Shown here: one piece after another, positions 1 to 8,837 of the stretch
Layout of the letters: the number at the start of each line of letters is the position of its first letter
How positions within the stretch are numbered: the first letter of the stretch is position 1
Source: Desulfonauticus sp. 38_4375
GTDB taxonomy: Bacteria > Desulfobacterota > Desulfovibrionia > Desulfovibrionales > Desulfonatronovibrionaceae
NCBI GenBank assembly: GCA_001507915.1
Contig: LGER01000009.1
Span: forward strand, 1-40,465
Reading direction: 5' to 3'
DNA: 40,465 bases
Made by a program: the position numbers and the translations under genes
Notes under the pieces: generated by a model
The model's input: only the letters and a program-made list of their open reading frames with translations
What the model was told of the DNA's origin: nothing
Database searches by the model: none

Positions 1-1
1 A

Positions 2-1642
2 ATTAAAAACAATGTCAACTCCATTTGTGAGACTTTAAGTATTAAAGAAGACAAGGAAAAGATTTGTTTTTATACCCTTCCTTTGGAAAAGATTCAAAAC
101 TTTAGCCATCTTTTACAAGAAGTAGATACTGCCAGTGATTTGCAAGAAATAGCCCAAATACTGGGCAGGCATTTTTACTGGCTGTGGAATATTCGGGATT
201 TTAGAATTACCTTGCGCTCGCCAATTACAGGAGAGGAAACTTTTTTTGAGTTTAAAGCAGGAAAATTAACTAGAACTGATGAACCTGCTTCTCCTTCTAA
301 AGAATGTTCCAAGTCCTGTTCTTTTACCCTTGAGGTAAAAGGAGAAAAATTTGGATGTATTTGTTTTGAAAAGCTGGAAGCCAGTTTACACCAGGAAGTT
401 GCGCTGTATGTTTCTTTGTTTAGGCAGAGATTTGAAAACTTTTTTTATCGTCACCTGGAGACTTCAGGCAAGGCCCTGGTTCTGGACTTACTTCCTGTGG
501 GTATTATTCGTTTAAACAAACTGGGCAAGGTGTTGCAGTTGAATGCCTTTGCCAAACAAGCTTTAAAGGTAAAAAGTGAATTACGAGGCCTTAGTTTTAA
601 AAATATTTTGTCCAACATAATTGGCCTGGATTTGGGGACAGAGTGGGATAATTTTCTGACCAGAAAGGTGAACAGCTTTTCCAGGCTTTACTGTCCTTTA
701 GGCCCAGAGGCAGAAGTGGCAAAGTCTCCCTGTTTTAACTTTTCTGCTTCCTGGATTACCCTGGAAGGTGTGGAGCAAATTTTGGTTATTGTGCAGGATA
801 TTCAGGAAATAGCCTCTTTAGAAAGTGAAATTGTTTATCAAAAAAACTTTTTAAGCGTGTTGGTTTCTTCCATGCAGGATGTGGTGCTTACTGTGGATAA
901 GGAAGGCCAAATCCTCTTTACTTCTCCTTCCTTAGACCATCTTAAGGGGAAAAACTTTTTTGATGTATCCACTCCTTCCTCAGCCCTTAGCTTTATCTGG
1001 GGGCCAAGAATTCTGGAAGAAAGCGTTCCCTTTGAGATTAAACTGGCCTTAAACGGAGAGACTTTATCTTTAGAGATAGTGATTTCTCCCATTAGAGAGT
1101 CTGCCACTTATCTTCTGGTGGGGAGAAACCTTACTCTGATTAAAAGATTGGAACAAAAGATTCGGGAACAGGCTGTTTTTGATCATCTTTCCAGGGTCTA
1201 TAATAGACATCAACTGGCTGTATTTTTAGAACGAGAGGTTCAAAGGGCAAAAAGACAGGGTAAAAAAGTAGGAGTTATCTTTTTTGATCTGGATAAGTTT
1301 AAAAATTATAATGACCTCTATGGGCACCAGCAAGGAGACGAGGCTATTCGCAGATTTGGAAGAATTTTGATTCGCAATTCCAGGCAAGGAGTAGATTTTC
1401 CCTGTCGTTATGGTGGAGATGAGTTTGTGCTTTTGGCCTCAGAAGTGGAAGAAAAGACTCTGGAGGTTATAGCCAGAAGAGTTAGAAGTGACTTTGACAA
1501 GGAATTTAAGGGAGAGCTTTCCTTAAGCATTGGCCTTGCCCTGTTAAAAGAGGGTGAAACAGGAGAACAAATGGTTTCCCGAGCAGATGAAGCCGCTTAC
1601 AAGGCCAAAGCTCAGGGAGGCAACAAGATAGTTTGGGGATAG
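2..1642 (+). CDS. PAS-GGDEF diguanylate cyclase, 5' end outside window
   Basis: Predicted to make cyclic di-GMP from two GTP. The frame is open to the first bases of the window, with 27 codons and no stop before the TTG at 83, so the gene very likely starts upstream and that TTG is not its start. Counting from that TTG, about residues 1-120 are a GAF-like region, about 155-250 a first PAS-like segment, about 275-355 a second PAS segment, and about 385-519 a GGDEF domain. The active motif is an intact GGDEF (about residues 442-446), and FDLDKFKNYND carries the metal-binding Asp. The inhibitory RxxD site before it is not canonical: an Arg lies four, not three, residues before the Asp (RQGVD). 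No membrane segment is visible in the part seen. It ends 25 nt before purL. The catalytic call is firm; the sensed signal is unknown. Confidence 0.88.
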   Translation: MKNNVNSICETLSIKEDKEKICFYTLPLEKIQNFSHLLQEVDTASDLQEIAQILGRHFYWLWNIRDFRITLRSPITGEETFFEFKAGKLTRTDEPASPSKECSKSCSFTLEVKGEKFGCICFEKLEASLHQEVALYVSLFRQRFENFFYRHLETSGKALVLDLLPVGIIRLNKLGKVLQLNAFAKQALKVKSELRGLSFKNILSNIIGLDLGTEWDNFLTRKVNSFSRLYCPLGPEAEVAKSPCFNFSASWITLEGVEQILVIVQDIQEIASLESEIVYQKNFLSVLVSSMQDVVLTVDKEGQILFTSPSLDHLKGKNFFDVSTPSSALSFIWGPRILEESVPFEIKLALNGETLSLEIVISPIRESATYLLVGRNLTLIKRLEQKIREQAVFDHLSRVYNRHQLAVFLEREVQRAKRQGKKVGVIFFDLDKFKNYNDLYGHQQGDEAIRRFGRILIRNSRQGVDFPCRYGGDEFVLLASEVEEKTLEVIARRVRSDFDKEFKGELSLSIGLALLKEGETGEQMVSRADEAAYKAKAQGGNKIVWG

Positions 1643-1667
1643 GAAAAGGAAAGAGGAGTTTTTAAGT

Positions 1668-4643
1668 ATGCTAGCACGCTTGGAAGTGGCTTTAAGGCCA
1701 GAAGTAAGAGATGTAAGAGGAGAAAAGATTGCTCGTAAAATAAAAGAGCATTTAAATTTAGATGTGGAAGAAGTAAGGATAATTAAAGGCTATACCATTG
1801 ATGGTTTGGAAGCCAAGGAACTGGATGTAGTTTTAAAGGAACATTTCCTTTCAGACCCGGTATTACATAAAGTTGCTTTTGAGCCTTTGGCTCAGGATTT
1901 TGATTGGATTATTGAAGTTGGTTTTAGGCCTGGAGTCACAGACAACGAAGGAAAAACTGCCAGTTATACCCTGGAGAGGATTTTTAAAAAGACCATTCAG
2001 GTCTATACCAGTGAACAATTTTTACTCAAAGGTAATCTGGATAAATCCCAGGTAGAGCACATTGCAAAAGACCTTTTAGCCAATGAACTTATTCAACGCT
2101 TTAGTTATAGAAGTTTTGCCCAGTGGAAGAATGCCCCGGGCTTTCCCCTGGTCGCTCCCAAAGTTACAGGCCAGGCTTCTACAGAAGTGGAAATTATTCC
2201 CTTAGCTCCTTTAAGTGCACAGGAATTGGTGCAGTTGAGTAAAGACAGAGTGCTGGCGCTTAGTTTGCAAGAAATGGAGGTTATTAGGGATTACTTTAAC
2301 CTTCCAGCAGTAAAAGAAGCCAGAGCCAGACTGGGATTAGCTCCTCATCCCACAGATGCAGAGCTGGAATGTTTGGCCCAGACCTGGTCTGAGCACTGTA
2401 AACACAAAATTTTTAATGCCAGAATTACCTATGAAGATAGGGAAAAGCAAAAAACTGAGGTAATTGATAGCCTTTTTAAAACCTATATTGCAGGTAGCAC
2501 GCAAAAAATCCGTGAGTTAAAGGGAGAAAAAGACTATTGCCTTTCTGTATTTAAAGATAATGCTGGAGTAATTAAATTTGACCGGGACCTGGATGTATGC
2601 ATCAAAGTGGAGACCCACAATAGCCCTTCAGCCTTAGACCCCTATGGTGGGGCTTTGACCGGCATTGTGGGGGTAAACAGAGACCCCATGGGCACAGGCC
2701 TGGGAGCCAATTTGTTGTGTAATACAGATGTGTTTTGTTTTGCCTCTCCCTTTTTTAAGGGCGAACTTCCTCCCAGACTTCTCCATCCCAGGCGGGTGAT
2801 GGAAGGAGTGCGGGAAGGAGTGGAGCACGGTGGCAATAAATCTGGTATTCCCACTGTAAATGGCGGCATTGTTTTTGAGGAAAGATACCTGGGCAAACCT
2901 CTGGTATTTTGTGGAACTGTAGGTACTATCCCGCATGAGATTAAGGGCAGGAAAGGATATAAAAAGAAGGCCCAGGTGGGAGATTATATTGTGATGACCG
3001 GAGGAAGAATTGGCAAAGATGGTATTCATGGCGCTACCTTTTCCTCTGAAGAACTACACGAAGGCTCTCCAGCCACAGCAGTCCAGATTGGAGACCCCAT
3101 TACCCAGCGTAAAATGTATGATTTTATCATGCGAGCCAGGGATTTGGGCTTGTATAATGCCATTACAGACAATGGGGCAGGTGGTTTATCTTCTTCTGTG
3201 GGGGAAATGGCTGAAGATACTGGCGGCTGTGATTTGGACTTGAGCAAAGCCCCTCTAAAGTACGATGGCCTTAAGCCCTGGGAGATTTTGCTTTCTGAAG
3301 CCCAGGAAAGAATGACCCTGGCTGTGCCTGAAGAGCACCTGGAGGAGTTTTTACAACTGGCCCGGGAAATGGATGTAGAAGCCAGTGTGCTGGGCAGGTT
3401 TGTGGATAGTGGAAAGTTTTTGGTTCGCTATGGAGAAAAGATTGTTGCCTATCTGGACATGCACTTTTTACACCACGGCCTTCCTCAAATGGAGCTCAAG
3501 GCTGTGTGGGAAAAGCCCAAGTTCCCTGAGATTAGCCAGGATAAGATCAGGGTGGGCAGACAGGATGAGTTTTTAAAGCAGATGCTTGGGCGTTTAAACA
3601 TTTGCTCCCGCGAATATGTTATCAGGCAGTATGATCATGAAGTGCAGGGGGGAAGTGTAATTAAGCCCCTGGTAGGAGTTTTGAGTGATGGTCCTGCAGA
3701 TGCAGCTGTGCTTAGACCTGTTTTAGACAAAGATAGAGGCCTGGTGGTGAGCAATGGGATTTGTCCCAAGTTTAGTGATTATGACACTTACTGGATGATG
3801 GCCAATGCCATTGATGAAGCCATTCGCAATTGTGTGGCTGTGGGTGGAGACCCCAATTATCTGGCTGGAGTGGATAACTTTTGCTGGTGCGATCCTGTCC
3901 AGTCAGAAAAGACTCCAGACGGTCATTACAAACTGGCTCAACTGGTAAGGGCCAACAGGGCTCTGGCTCACTTTTGCCAGGCCTTTCAGGTCCCCTGTAT
4001 TTCAGGCAAGGATTCCATGAAAAATGACTATACAGGTGGGGGACAAAAGATTTCCATTCCACCCACCGTGCTTTTTTCCTTGATTAGTGTAATAGAAGAC
4101 ATTTCCTGGTGTCAGACCTCTGATTTTAAGTTGCCAGAAGAAGAGATTTATCTTTTGGGACTTACGCGTAGAGAGCTGGCTGGTAGTGAATTTTTAGCTG
4201 AACTGGGTTTAAAAGGCGGAGATGTACCCCAGGTGGATGTGCTTTCAGCCCGAAAACGCTATCTTACTTTACATGAGGCCTTTAAACAAAGACTTATTAC
4301 TGCCTGCCACGACCTTTCTGATGGAGGGCTGGGAGTAGCTTTGGCTGAAATGGCCATTGGAGGTAGATTGGGAGCCAGAGTGGACCTGGCCCAGGTTCCC
4401 TGTTGTCCTGGGGACTTGACCCTGGAAGAAGTGCTTTACAGTGAAAGTGCCAGTAGACTTCTGGTTACAGTGAGAAAGGAAAACAGGGATAGGTTCAGGG
4501 CCCTGTTTCAGGGGCAGGTAATAGCTTATCTGGGCGAAACCACTGCCCTTCCTGAACTTGTGTTTCACTATAAGGGAGAAAAGCTTTTTAGTTGCTCGGT
4601 AGAAGAGTTAACCAGGGCCTGGAAAGCCACTTTAGACTGGTAA
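1668..4643 (+). CDS. purL: Phosphoribosylformylglycinamidine synthase, PurS-PurL fusion without glutaminase
   Basis: Converts FGAR plus ATP and ammonia to FGAM in purine synthesis. The protein has 991 residues, about the length of an E. coli-type PurL (about 1295) minus its C-terminal glutaminase, so a separate PurQ is needed; none lies in this window. The first 150 residues look like two tandem PurS-like repeats (compare EVALRPEVRDVRGEKIA with EVGFRPGVTDNEGKTA). The synthetase core carries the family signatures TWSEHCKHKIF, VETHNSPSALDPYGGA, GNKSGIPTVNGG and the second-half SGKDSM. A good ribosome binding site (aggag) precedes the ATG. The stop codon directly abuts the ATG of the next gene, which implies translational coupling. 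Confidence 0.95.
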   Translation: MLARLEVALRPEVRDVRGEKIARKIKEHLNLDVEEVRIIKGYTIDGLEAKELDVVLKEHFLSDPVLHKVAFEPLAQDFDWIIEVGFRPGVTDNEGKTASYTLERIFKKTIQVYTSEQFLLKGNLDKSQVEHIAKDLLANELIQRFSYRSFAQWKNAPGFPLVAPKVTGQASTEVEIIPLAPLSAQELVQLSKDRVLALSLQEMEVIRDYFNLPAVKEARARLGLAPHPTDAELECLAQTWSEHCKHKIFNARITYEDREKQKTEVIDSLFKTYIAGSTQKIRELKGEKDYCLSVFKDNAGVIKFDRDLDVCIKVETHNSPSALDPYGGALTGIVGVNRDPMGTGLGANLLCNTDVFCFASPFFKGELPPRLLHPRRVMEGVREGVEHGGNKSGIPTVNGGIVFEERYLGKPLVFCGTVGTIPHEIKGRKGYKKKAQVGDYIVMTGGRIGKDGIHGATFSSEELHEGSPATAVQIGDPITQRKMYDFIMRARDLGLYNAITDNGAGGLSSSVGEMAEDTGGCDLDLSKAPLKYDGLKPWEILLSEAQERMTLAVPEEHLEEFLQLAREMDVEASVLGRFVDSGKFLVRYGEKIVAYLDMHFLHHGLPQMELKAVWEKPKFPEISQDKIRVGRQDEFLKQMLGRLNICSREYVIRQYDHEVQGGSVIKPLVGVLSDGPADAAVLRPVLDKDRGLVVSNGICPKFSDYDTYWMMANAIDEAIRNCVAVGGDPNYLAGVDNFCWCDPVQSEKTPDGHYKLAQLVRANRALAHFCQAFQVPCISGKDSMKNDYTGGGQKISIPPTVLFSLISVIEDISWCQTSDFKLPEEEIYLLGLTRRELAGSEFLAELGLKGGDVPQVDVLSARKRYLTLHEAFKQRLITACHDLSDGGLGVALAEMAIGGRLGARVDLAQVPCCPGDLTLEEVLYSESASRLLVTVRKENRDRFRALFQGQVIAYLGETTALPELVFHYKGEKLFSCSVEELTRAWKATLDW

Positions 4644-5819
4644 ATGGAGCTAGAAGAGAAACTCAAGCTTTTAAGCACTAGCGTTCATCTGGACCAGGTT
4701 TGTGGGCTTAGTTCTCTTCACCAGCGTTTACAAAATTTAACTCCGCAAAAGGGGCCAATTTACCACAGTCTAGCTGGTGGGCAAAGGGTTCCTTTGTTAA
4801 AGATTCTTTTATCCAACAGGTGTGAGTTTAATTGTAGCTATTGCGCCAATAAAAAGGACTTTGATTTTCCCAGGACCAGCCTGGAGCCAGATGAACTGGC
4901 TAAACTCACGGTAGAATTATTTCAGAAAAAAATTATTCAGGGCTTGTTTTTAAGCTCAGCAGTGGATAGGTCGCCCAACTATACCATGGAGCGTATGCTC
5001 TGGGTGGCCAGGAAGCTGCGTTTGTACTATAAATTTCCTGGTTATATCCATCTCAAAATTATTCCTGGAAGCGATAGGGATTTACTCAGAGAAGCTTTGA
5101 AATATGCCAGTAGAGTGAGCATAAATTTGGAGTTCCCCACCCAGAGAAGTTTAGAACTCTTTGCTCCCAATAAAAAACCAGAGTATTTGCTTAAACCCCT
5201 GCAAGACCTGTCCAGATTGTTGCAAACCCAAAGGAAGGTTGCCACCAAAGGGCTTAGTACTCAATTTATAGTGGGAGCAAGTAAGGAAAGCGATAGTACC
5301 TTGCTAAAGGTTGCCAGCACCCTCTACCAGCAATATGGCTTAAAAAGGGTTTACTATTCTGCCTTTGTTCCAGTCTTGACTCCGCATAATTTTGAGCTGC
5401 CAGCCAGAAAAACTCTCCTGCGGGAACACAGGCTTTACCAGGCAGACTGGCTTATTCGCTGTTATGGCTTTAGCTGGGAAGAGCTTTTTAGTTCTTCTCC
5501 TAATCTGGATTTTCACTTGGACCCCAAAACCAGCTGGGCCCTTAATCACTTAGAACTTTTCCCGGTGGAGATAAACAGGGCTAGCTTTAAAGAACTTTTA
5601 AGAATTCCTGGCATCGGGCAAAAGGGAGCCAGGCAGATTATTAACCTTAGAAAACAGGGAAACCTTGGCTGGGAAGAGTTGGAAAAAATGGCTCTCAATT
5701 TGAGTAAGGCCAAGTATTTTATCACAGTAAAGGGAAGATACTTTTGCTCTCATTTTGAACCTGGTAGGATAAAGAGATTTTTGAGAAAAGAAAGGGTAAA
5801 CTTTCTACCTTTAAACTGA
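4644..5819 (+). CDS. Radical SAM protein of the putative DNA modification/repair family, with C-terminal HhH
   Basis: A 391-residue radical SAM protein. The 4Fe-4S motif is Cys60-x3-Cys64-x2-Cys67 (RCEFNCSYCANK). Segments such as GLFLSSAVDRSPNYTME and GYIHLKIIPG match, from memory, the family annotated as putative DNA modification/repair radical SAM protein (TIGR03916-like). Residues about 305-350 form a helix-hairpin-helix (LLRIPGIGQKGARQI), which usually binds nucleic acid non-specifically. The family normally sits beside a second protein that is sometimes fused to a uracil-DNA glycosylase-like domain; here the neighbours are purL and convergent bioB. No Shine-Dalgarno is evident; the ATG follows the purL stop with no gap. 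Its 3' end overlaps bioB by 9 bp. The substrate is unknown. Confidence 0.85.
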   Translation: MELEEKLKLLSTSVHLDQVCGLSSLHQRLQNLTPQKGPIYHSLAGGQRVPLLKILLSNRCEFNCSYCANKKDFDFPRTSLEPDELAKLTVELFQKKIIQGLFLSSAVDRSPNYTMERMLWVARKLRLYYKFPGYIHLKIIPGSDRDLLREALKYASRVSINLEFPTQRSLELFAPNKKPEYLLKPLQDLSRLLQTQRKVATKGLSTQFIVGASKESDSTLLKVASTLYQQYGLKRVYYSAFVPVLTPHNFELPARKTLLREHRLYQADWLIRCYGFSWEELFSSSPNLDFHLDPKTSWALNHLELFPVEINRASFKELLRIPGIGQKGARQIINLRKQGNLGWEELEKMALNLSKAKYFITVKGRYFCSHFEPGRIKRFLRKERVNFLPLN

Positions 5820-6791
5820 TTGCCTGCGCACAGATAAACCCAAGGTCTTTAAAAATTCCAGGTCTTCCTGGACACTAAAACCGCTTTGAGTAAGATAATT
5901 TCCGGTCATAATGGCACTGGCTCCAGCCAGGAAAATAAGGGGATGTAAAGAGCTCAGGTGTTGTTTTCGACCTCCACAGATAATAATTTCCTTATCAGGC
6001 AGGATAAAACGGAAAGTAGCAATGATTTTCAGGCAATACAGAGGAGTTAAATAGGAGTTCTTTTCCAGAGGGGTTCCTGGAATGGGAATGAGGAAGTTTA
6101 AAGGGACAGCATCCACATCCAGTTCTTTTAAGGTATAAGCTAGTTCTATAATGTCCTGGAAACTTTCGCCCAGGCCAAAAACTCCTCCACTGCATACACT
6201 TAAGCCAGCTTTTTTGGCTTCTTTTATGGTGTTGATGCGTTCGGCATAGCTATGGGTGGTGCAAATTCGGGGAAAGTAGGATTTACTGGTCTCCAGATTG
6301 TGATGATAACGGCTAAGGCCTGCCCTTTTTAGCTCTTCTAGTTCCCTGGCTGATAAGATGCCCAGAGAAGCACAAAGGCCTATTTGGGATTTGAGGCTGG
6401 CAAATACTTCTTTTACCTGCACTATTTCCCTGGAGGTTAAGGCCCTGCCAGAGGTCACCAGGGCGTAGCGATTTACTCCCTTTTGGGCCATATCTTGTCC
6501 CAACTCATAGAGCTCTTCTTTGGGCTTTAGAGGATAGACCGGGATATGGGTTTGATAGTATTTGGATTGGGCACAAAAGGTACAGTCTTCTGAGCAGCGT
6601 CCAGACTTGGCATTGGCAATGGTGCAAAGGTGGATTTGCTGGGAATAGAGCTGGCGTAAAAAATTACTGCCTGTGAGCAAAGAAAGGATTTCTGGCCCTT
6701 TAAGGGAAGACAGGGTCTCCAAATCCTTGGAGCTTAACTTATTTTGTAAGGCCTTTTCAGCCAAGTGCAGGCTATCCTTAGGAGAAAACAC
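5811..6791 (-). CDS. bioB: Biotin synthase
   Basis: A radical SAM enzyme that inserts sulfur into dethiobiotin, the last step of biotin synthesis. It has 326 residues. The SAM cluster motif is Cys66-x3-Cys70-x2-Cys73 (GRCSEDCTFCAQS). Compared with E. coli BioB, the auxiliary-cluster ligands Cys128, Cys188 and Arg260 correspond to Cys140, Cys200 and Arg275. The position of E. coli Cys97 is Ala110 (NRYALVTSG). Extra cysteines occur at 177 (PRICTTH) and 272 (ICGGR). This suggests a BioB with a different auxiliary sulfur-donor cluster, as known in some obligate anaerobes. The start overlaps the bioD end by 14 bp, and the tail overlaps the convergent radical SAM gene. Confidence 0.94.
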   Translation of the reverse strand: MFSPKDSLHLAEKALQNKLSSKDLETLSSLKGPEILSLLTGSNFLRQLYSQQIHLCTIANAKSGRCSEDCTFCAQSKYYQTHIPVYPLKPKEELYELGQDMAQKGVNRYALVTSGRALTSREIVQVKEVFASLKSQIGLCASLGILSARELEELKRAGLSRYHHNLETSKSYFPRICTTHSYAERINTIKEAKKAGLSVCSGGVFGLGESFQDIIELAYTLKELDVDAVPLNFLIPIPGTPLEKNSYLTPLYCLKIIATFRFILPDKEIIICGGRKQHLSSLHPLIFLAGASAIMTGNYLTQSGFSVQEDLEFLKTLGLSVRRQSV

Positions 6792-7404
6792 CTTTTAAAT
6801 CCTGAAAATAGATCTGATAAAGGTTAAAATAGTCGATTTTTGTATCCTCTAGCCAGGGGATTTGAGCAATAACTTTTACCTTTCCATAATATTCAATGGC
6901 TTCTTTGTTTTCTGGATGTAAGGGCCCGTTTAAAACCACTCCAGCTATTTTTAACTTTCTACTTCTTAATACCTCTAAACTTAAAAGGGTGTGATTGATG
7001 GTGCCCAGGGTGCTTCTGGCCACTAAAATTAAAGGAAGATTAAATTTTTGCATCAGGTCCAGCATGAACTGTTTTTGGTTTAAGGGAACCAGAATCCCCC
7101 CAGCTCCTTCCACCAGCAAAGGCCTTTGTTCTGGCAGGGGGATTTTTTCCAGGTCTATAAAGTCCTTTTCCAGTCTGGCTGCCAGATGGGGGGAAAGGGG
7201 TTCTTTAAAGAGATAGGTCTCAGGTAAAAAATGTTTTTCCTTTAAACCCGTTTGTTCTTTTATCCACTGAGAATCAATGAGGTCTTTGCTCCCAGTTTGA
7301 ATGGGCTTAAAATAATACCCCCTTAGTCCAGCCACTAAAATGGCACTAATAAAGGTTTTGCCCACATTGGTGTCTGTCCCGGTTATGAAAAAACTAGTCT
7401 GCAT
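6778..7404 (-). CDS. bioD: Dethiobiotin synthetase
   Basis: ATP-dependent carboxylation of 7,8-diaminopelargonate to dethiobiotin. It has 208 residues, slightly short of the usual length of about 225. The P-loop is at the N terminus ([13 protein letters not shown]), the usual signature of the family. [12 protein letters not shown] matches the conserved central motif, and [17 protein letters not shown] the following segment. It lies between bioA, which it overlaps by 11 bp, and bioB, which it overlaps by 14 bp, so the three are clearly one operon with coupled translation. Confidence 0.95.
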   Translation of the reverse strand: MQTSFFITGTDTNVGKTFISAILVAGLRGYYFKPIQTGSKDLIDSQWIKEQTGLKEKHFLPETYLFKEPLSPHLAARLEKDFIDLEKIPLPEQRPLLVEGAGGILVPLNQKQFMLDLMQKFNLPLILVARSTLGTINHTLLSLEVLRSRKLKIAGVVLNGPLHPENKEAIEYYGKVKVIAQIPWLEDTKIDYFNLYQIYFQDLKGVFS

Positions 7405-8680
7405 AGTCTTGCTCCAGGAGCACTTCCTTAATGGCAGTAGTAAGCTGGCTTAACTCTGAAGAAGAGATAATATAAGGAGGCATAATGTAAATGAGGTTGA
7501 GAAAGGGGCGAATCCATACACCCTTAGCTACAAACTTTTTCTGGATTTTGGCTACATTTACCCTTTTACTTACTTCTACCACTCCAATGGCGCCAAGAAC
7601 CCGTACGTCTTTTACCCCTTCTATTTGTCTGCAGGGAAGGAGTTCTCTGGATAGTTGCTCTTCTATGTTTTTTACCTTTTCCTGCCAGTTAGAGGTAAGG
7701 AGTAATTCCAGGCTGGCCAGGGCCACTCTGCAGGCCAGAGGATTGGCCATATAGGTTGGGCCATGCATAAACACATAGGGAGGAGCAGAAGAAATTGTCC
7801 GGGCTATTTCAGAAGTACATAAGGTGGCAGCTAAAGTTAGGTAGCCTCCAGTTAAGGCCTTGCCTACACATAGGATATCTGGTTTTACCCGGGCGTGCTC
7901 CAGAGCAAAGAGTTTGCCTGTGCGTCCAAAACCTGTGGCTATTTCGTCTAAAATCAGCAAAACGCCTTCCTTTTGGCAGAGCTTGGCCACCTTTTGTAAA
8001 AATACAGGGGAATAGATGCGCATGCCCCCAGCACCCTGGACAATGGGCTCTAAAATTACTGCAGCCAGGTCTTTTAGGTGCTGGTAAAAAAGCTCTTTAA
8101 AACACTCAAAATCCTGAGGATTAAAGTCTTGAAAGCCATTTTGGGGAGGTGGGCAAAAGATATTTTGGGGCAGAAAAGAAGAAAATAAGGAATGCATTCC
8201 AGTATAAGGGTCGCAGACACTCATGGCCCCAAAGGTATCTCCATGATAACCCTTTAACAGGGTAAGAAATTTTGAACGCTGCTCTCCTTTGGCCTGCCAG
8301 TATTGTAAGGCCATTTTTAAAGCAACTTCCACACTTATTGAACCAGAATCTGCAAAAAAGACCCATTGCAGGTTGTCTGGAGTAATTTCCATAAGTTTTT
8401 GGGCTAACTTCACTGCTGGTTTGTGGGTAAGCCCTCCAAACATTACATGGGCCATGTCCTTTAGCTGTTCCTGGATGGCCTGGTTGAGCTGGGGATGGTT
8501 GTAGCCATGGATTGCTGCCCACCAGGAAGACATGCCATCTATGAGCTTTTCTCCACTTTCCAACTCTATAATAACTCCCTGGGCCCTTTTTACCGGGTAA
8601 ACAGGCAAGGGGTTAAGGGCTGAAGTGTAGGGATGCCAGATATGGGCTTGATCAAATTGAAGCAGGGACTGAATGTTCAT
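7394..8680 (-). CDS. bioA: Adenosylmethionine-8-amino-7-oxononanoate aminotransferase
   Basis: A PLP enzyme that makes 7,8-diaminopelargonate from KAPA with S-adenosylmethionine as amino donor. It has 428 residues, normal for BioA. HIWHPYTS near the N terminus and [16 protein letters not shown] are family signatures. The PLP lysine is in [10 protein letters not shown], and [12 protein letters not shown] is the cofactor-binding Asp region. It is first in the bioA-bioD-bioB operon; bioF and the pimelate-forming genes are not in the window. The ATG lies only 9 nt after the CCA end of tRNA-Ser(UGA) on the same strand, and no Shine-Dalgarno lies between them (actaaaaaccATG). The start is still likely right, because HIWHPYT falls at the usual distance from the N terminus. 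Confidence 0.95.
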   Translation of the reverse strand: MNIQSLLQFDQAHIWHPYTSALNPLPVYPVKRAQGVIIELESGEKLIDGMSSWWAAIHGYNHPQLNQAIQEQLKDMAHVMFGGLTHKPAVKLAQKLMEITPDNLQWVFFADSGSISVEVALKMALQYWQAKGEQRSKFLTLLKGYHGDTFGAMSVCDPYTGMHSLFSSFLPQNIFCPPPQNGFQDFNPQDFECFKELFYQHLKDLAAVILEPIVQGAGGMRIYSPVFLQKVAKLCQKEGVLLILDEIATGFGRTGKLFALEHARVKPDILCVGKALTGGYLTLAATLCTSEIARTISSAPPYVFMHGPTYMANPLACRVALASLELLLTSNWQEKVKNIEEQLSRELLPCRQIEGVKDVRVLGAIGVVEVSKRVNVAKIQKKFVAKGVWIRPFLNLIYIMPPYIISSSELSQLTTAIKEVLLEQDYAD

Positions 8681-8689
8681 GGTTTTTAG

Positions 8690-8779
8690 TGGCGGAGGGA
8701 GAGAGATTCGAACTCCCGGACCCCGTCAAGGGTCTGCGGTTTTCAAGACCGCCGCCTTCGACCACTCGGCCATCCCTCC
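8690..8779 (-). tRNA. tRNA-Ser(UGA)
   Basis: Reading the minus strand, a 7-bp acceptor stem GGAGGGA/TCCCTCC closes with discriminator G and an encoded CCA. The D arm has GCCGAGTGGTCGAAGGC, the anticodon stem GCGGT/ACCGC presents TGA in the loop CTTGAAA, a long variable arm follows (CAGACCCTTGACGGGGTCCG), and the T loop is TTCGAAT. The long variable arm and UGA anticodon identify a serine tRNA reading UCN codons. It is 87 nt without CCA. It lies just upstream of bioA and downstream of the tRNA-Ser(GCU) gene. Confidence 0.97.
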
Positions 8780-8791
8780 TTAAAGATTAAA

Positions 8792-8818
8792 AGTATAAAT
8801 AAACGGGGCAAAAAGCAA
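8792..8818 (-). promoter_or_regulatory. Candidate sigma-70 promoter of tRNA-Ser(UGA) and possibly bioADB
   Basis: On the minus strand a TTGCTT box (8813-8818) precedes TATACT (8792-8797) by 15 bp, a short spacer. The -10 box is five of six to consensus and lies 12 nt before the tRNA 5' end, the right distance for a start just ahead of the tRNA. It was identified by eye and has no experimental basis. Confidence 0.4.
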
Positions 8819-8837
8819 GAGTAAAGAAGGGAAAATG

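Noticed and set aside
83-85. TTG taken as the start of the GGDEF gene
   Set aside because: The frame continues open to the window edge and no Shine-Dalgarno precedes it.
5789-5806. AGAAAG-N6-CTTTCT stem near the radical SAM/bioB 3' ends as a terminator
   Set aside because: Only 6 AT-rich base pairs and no T-tract on either strand.
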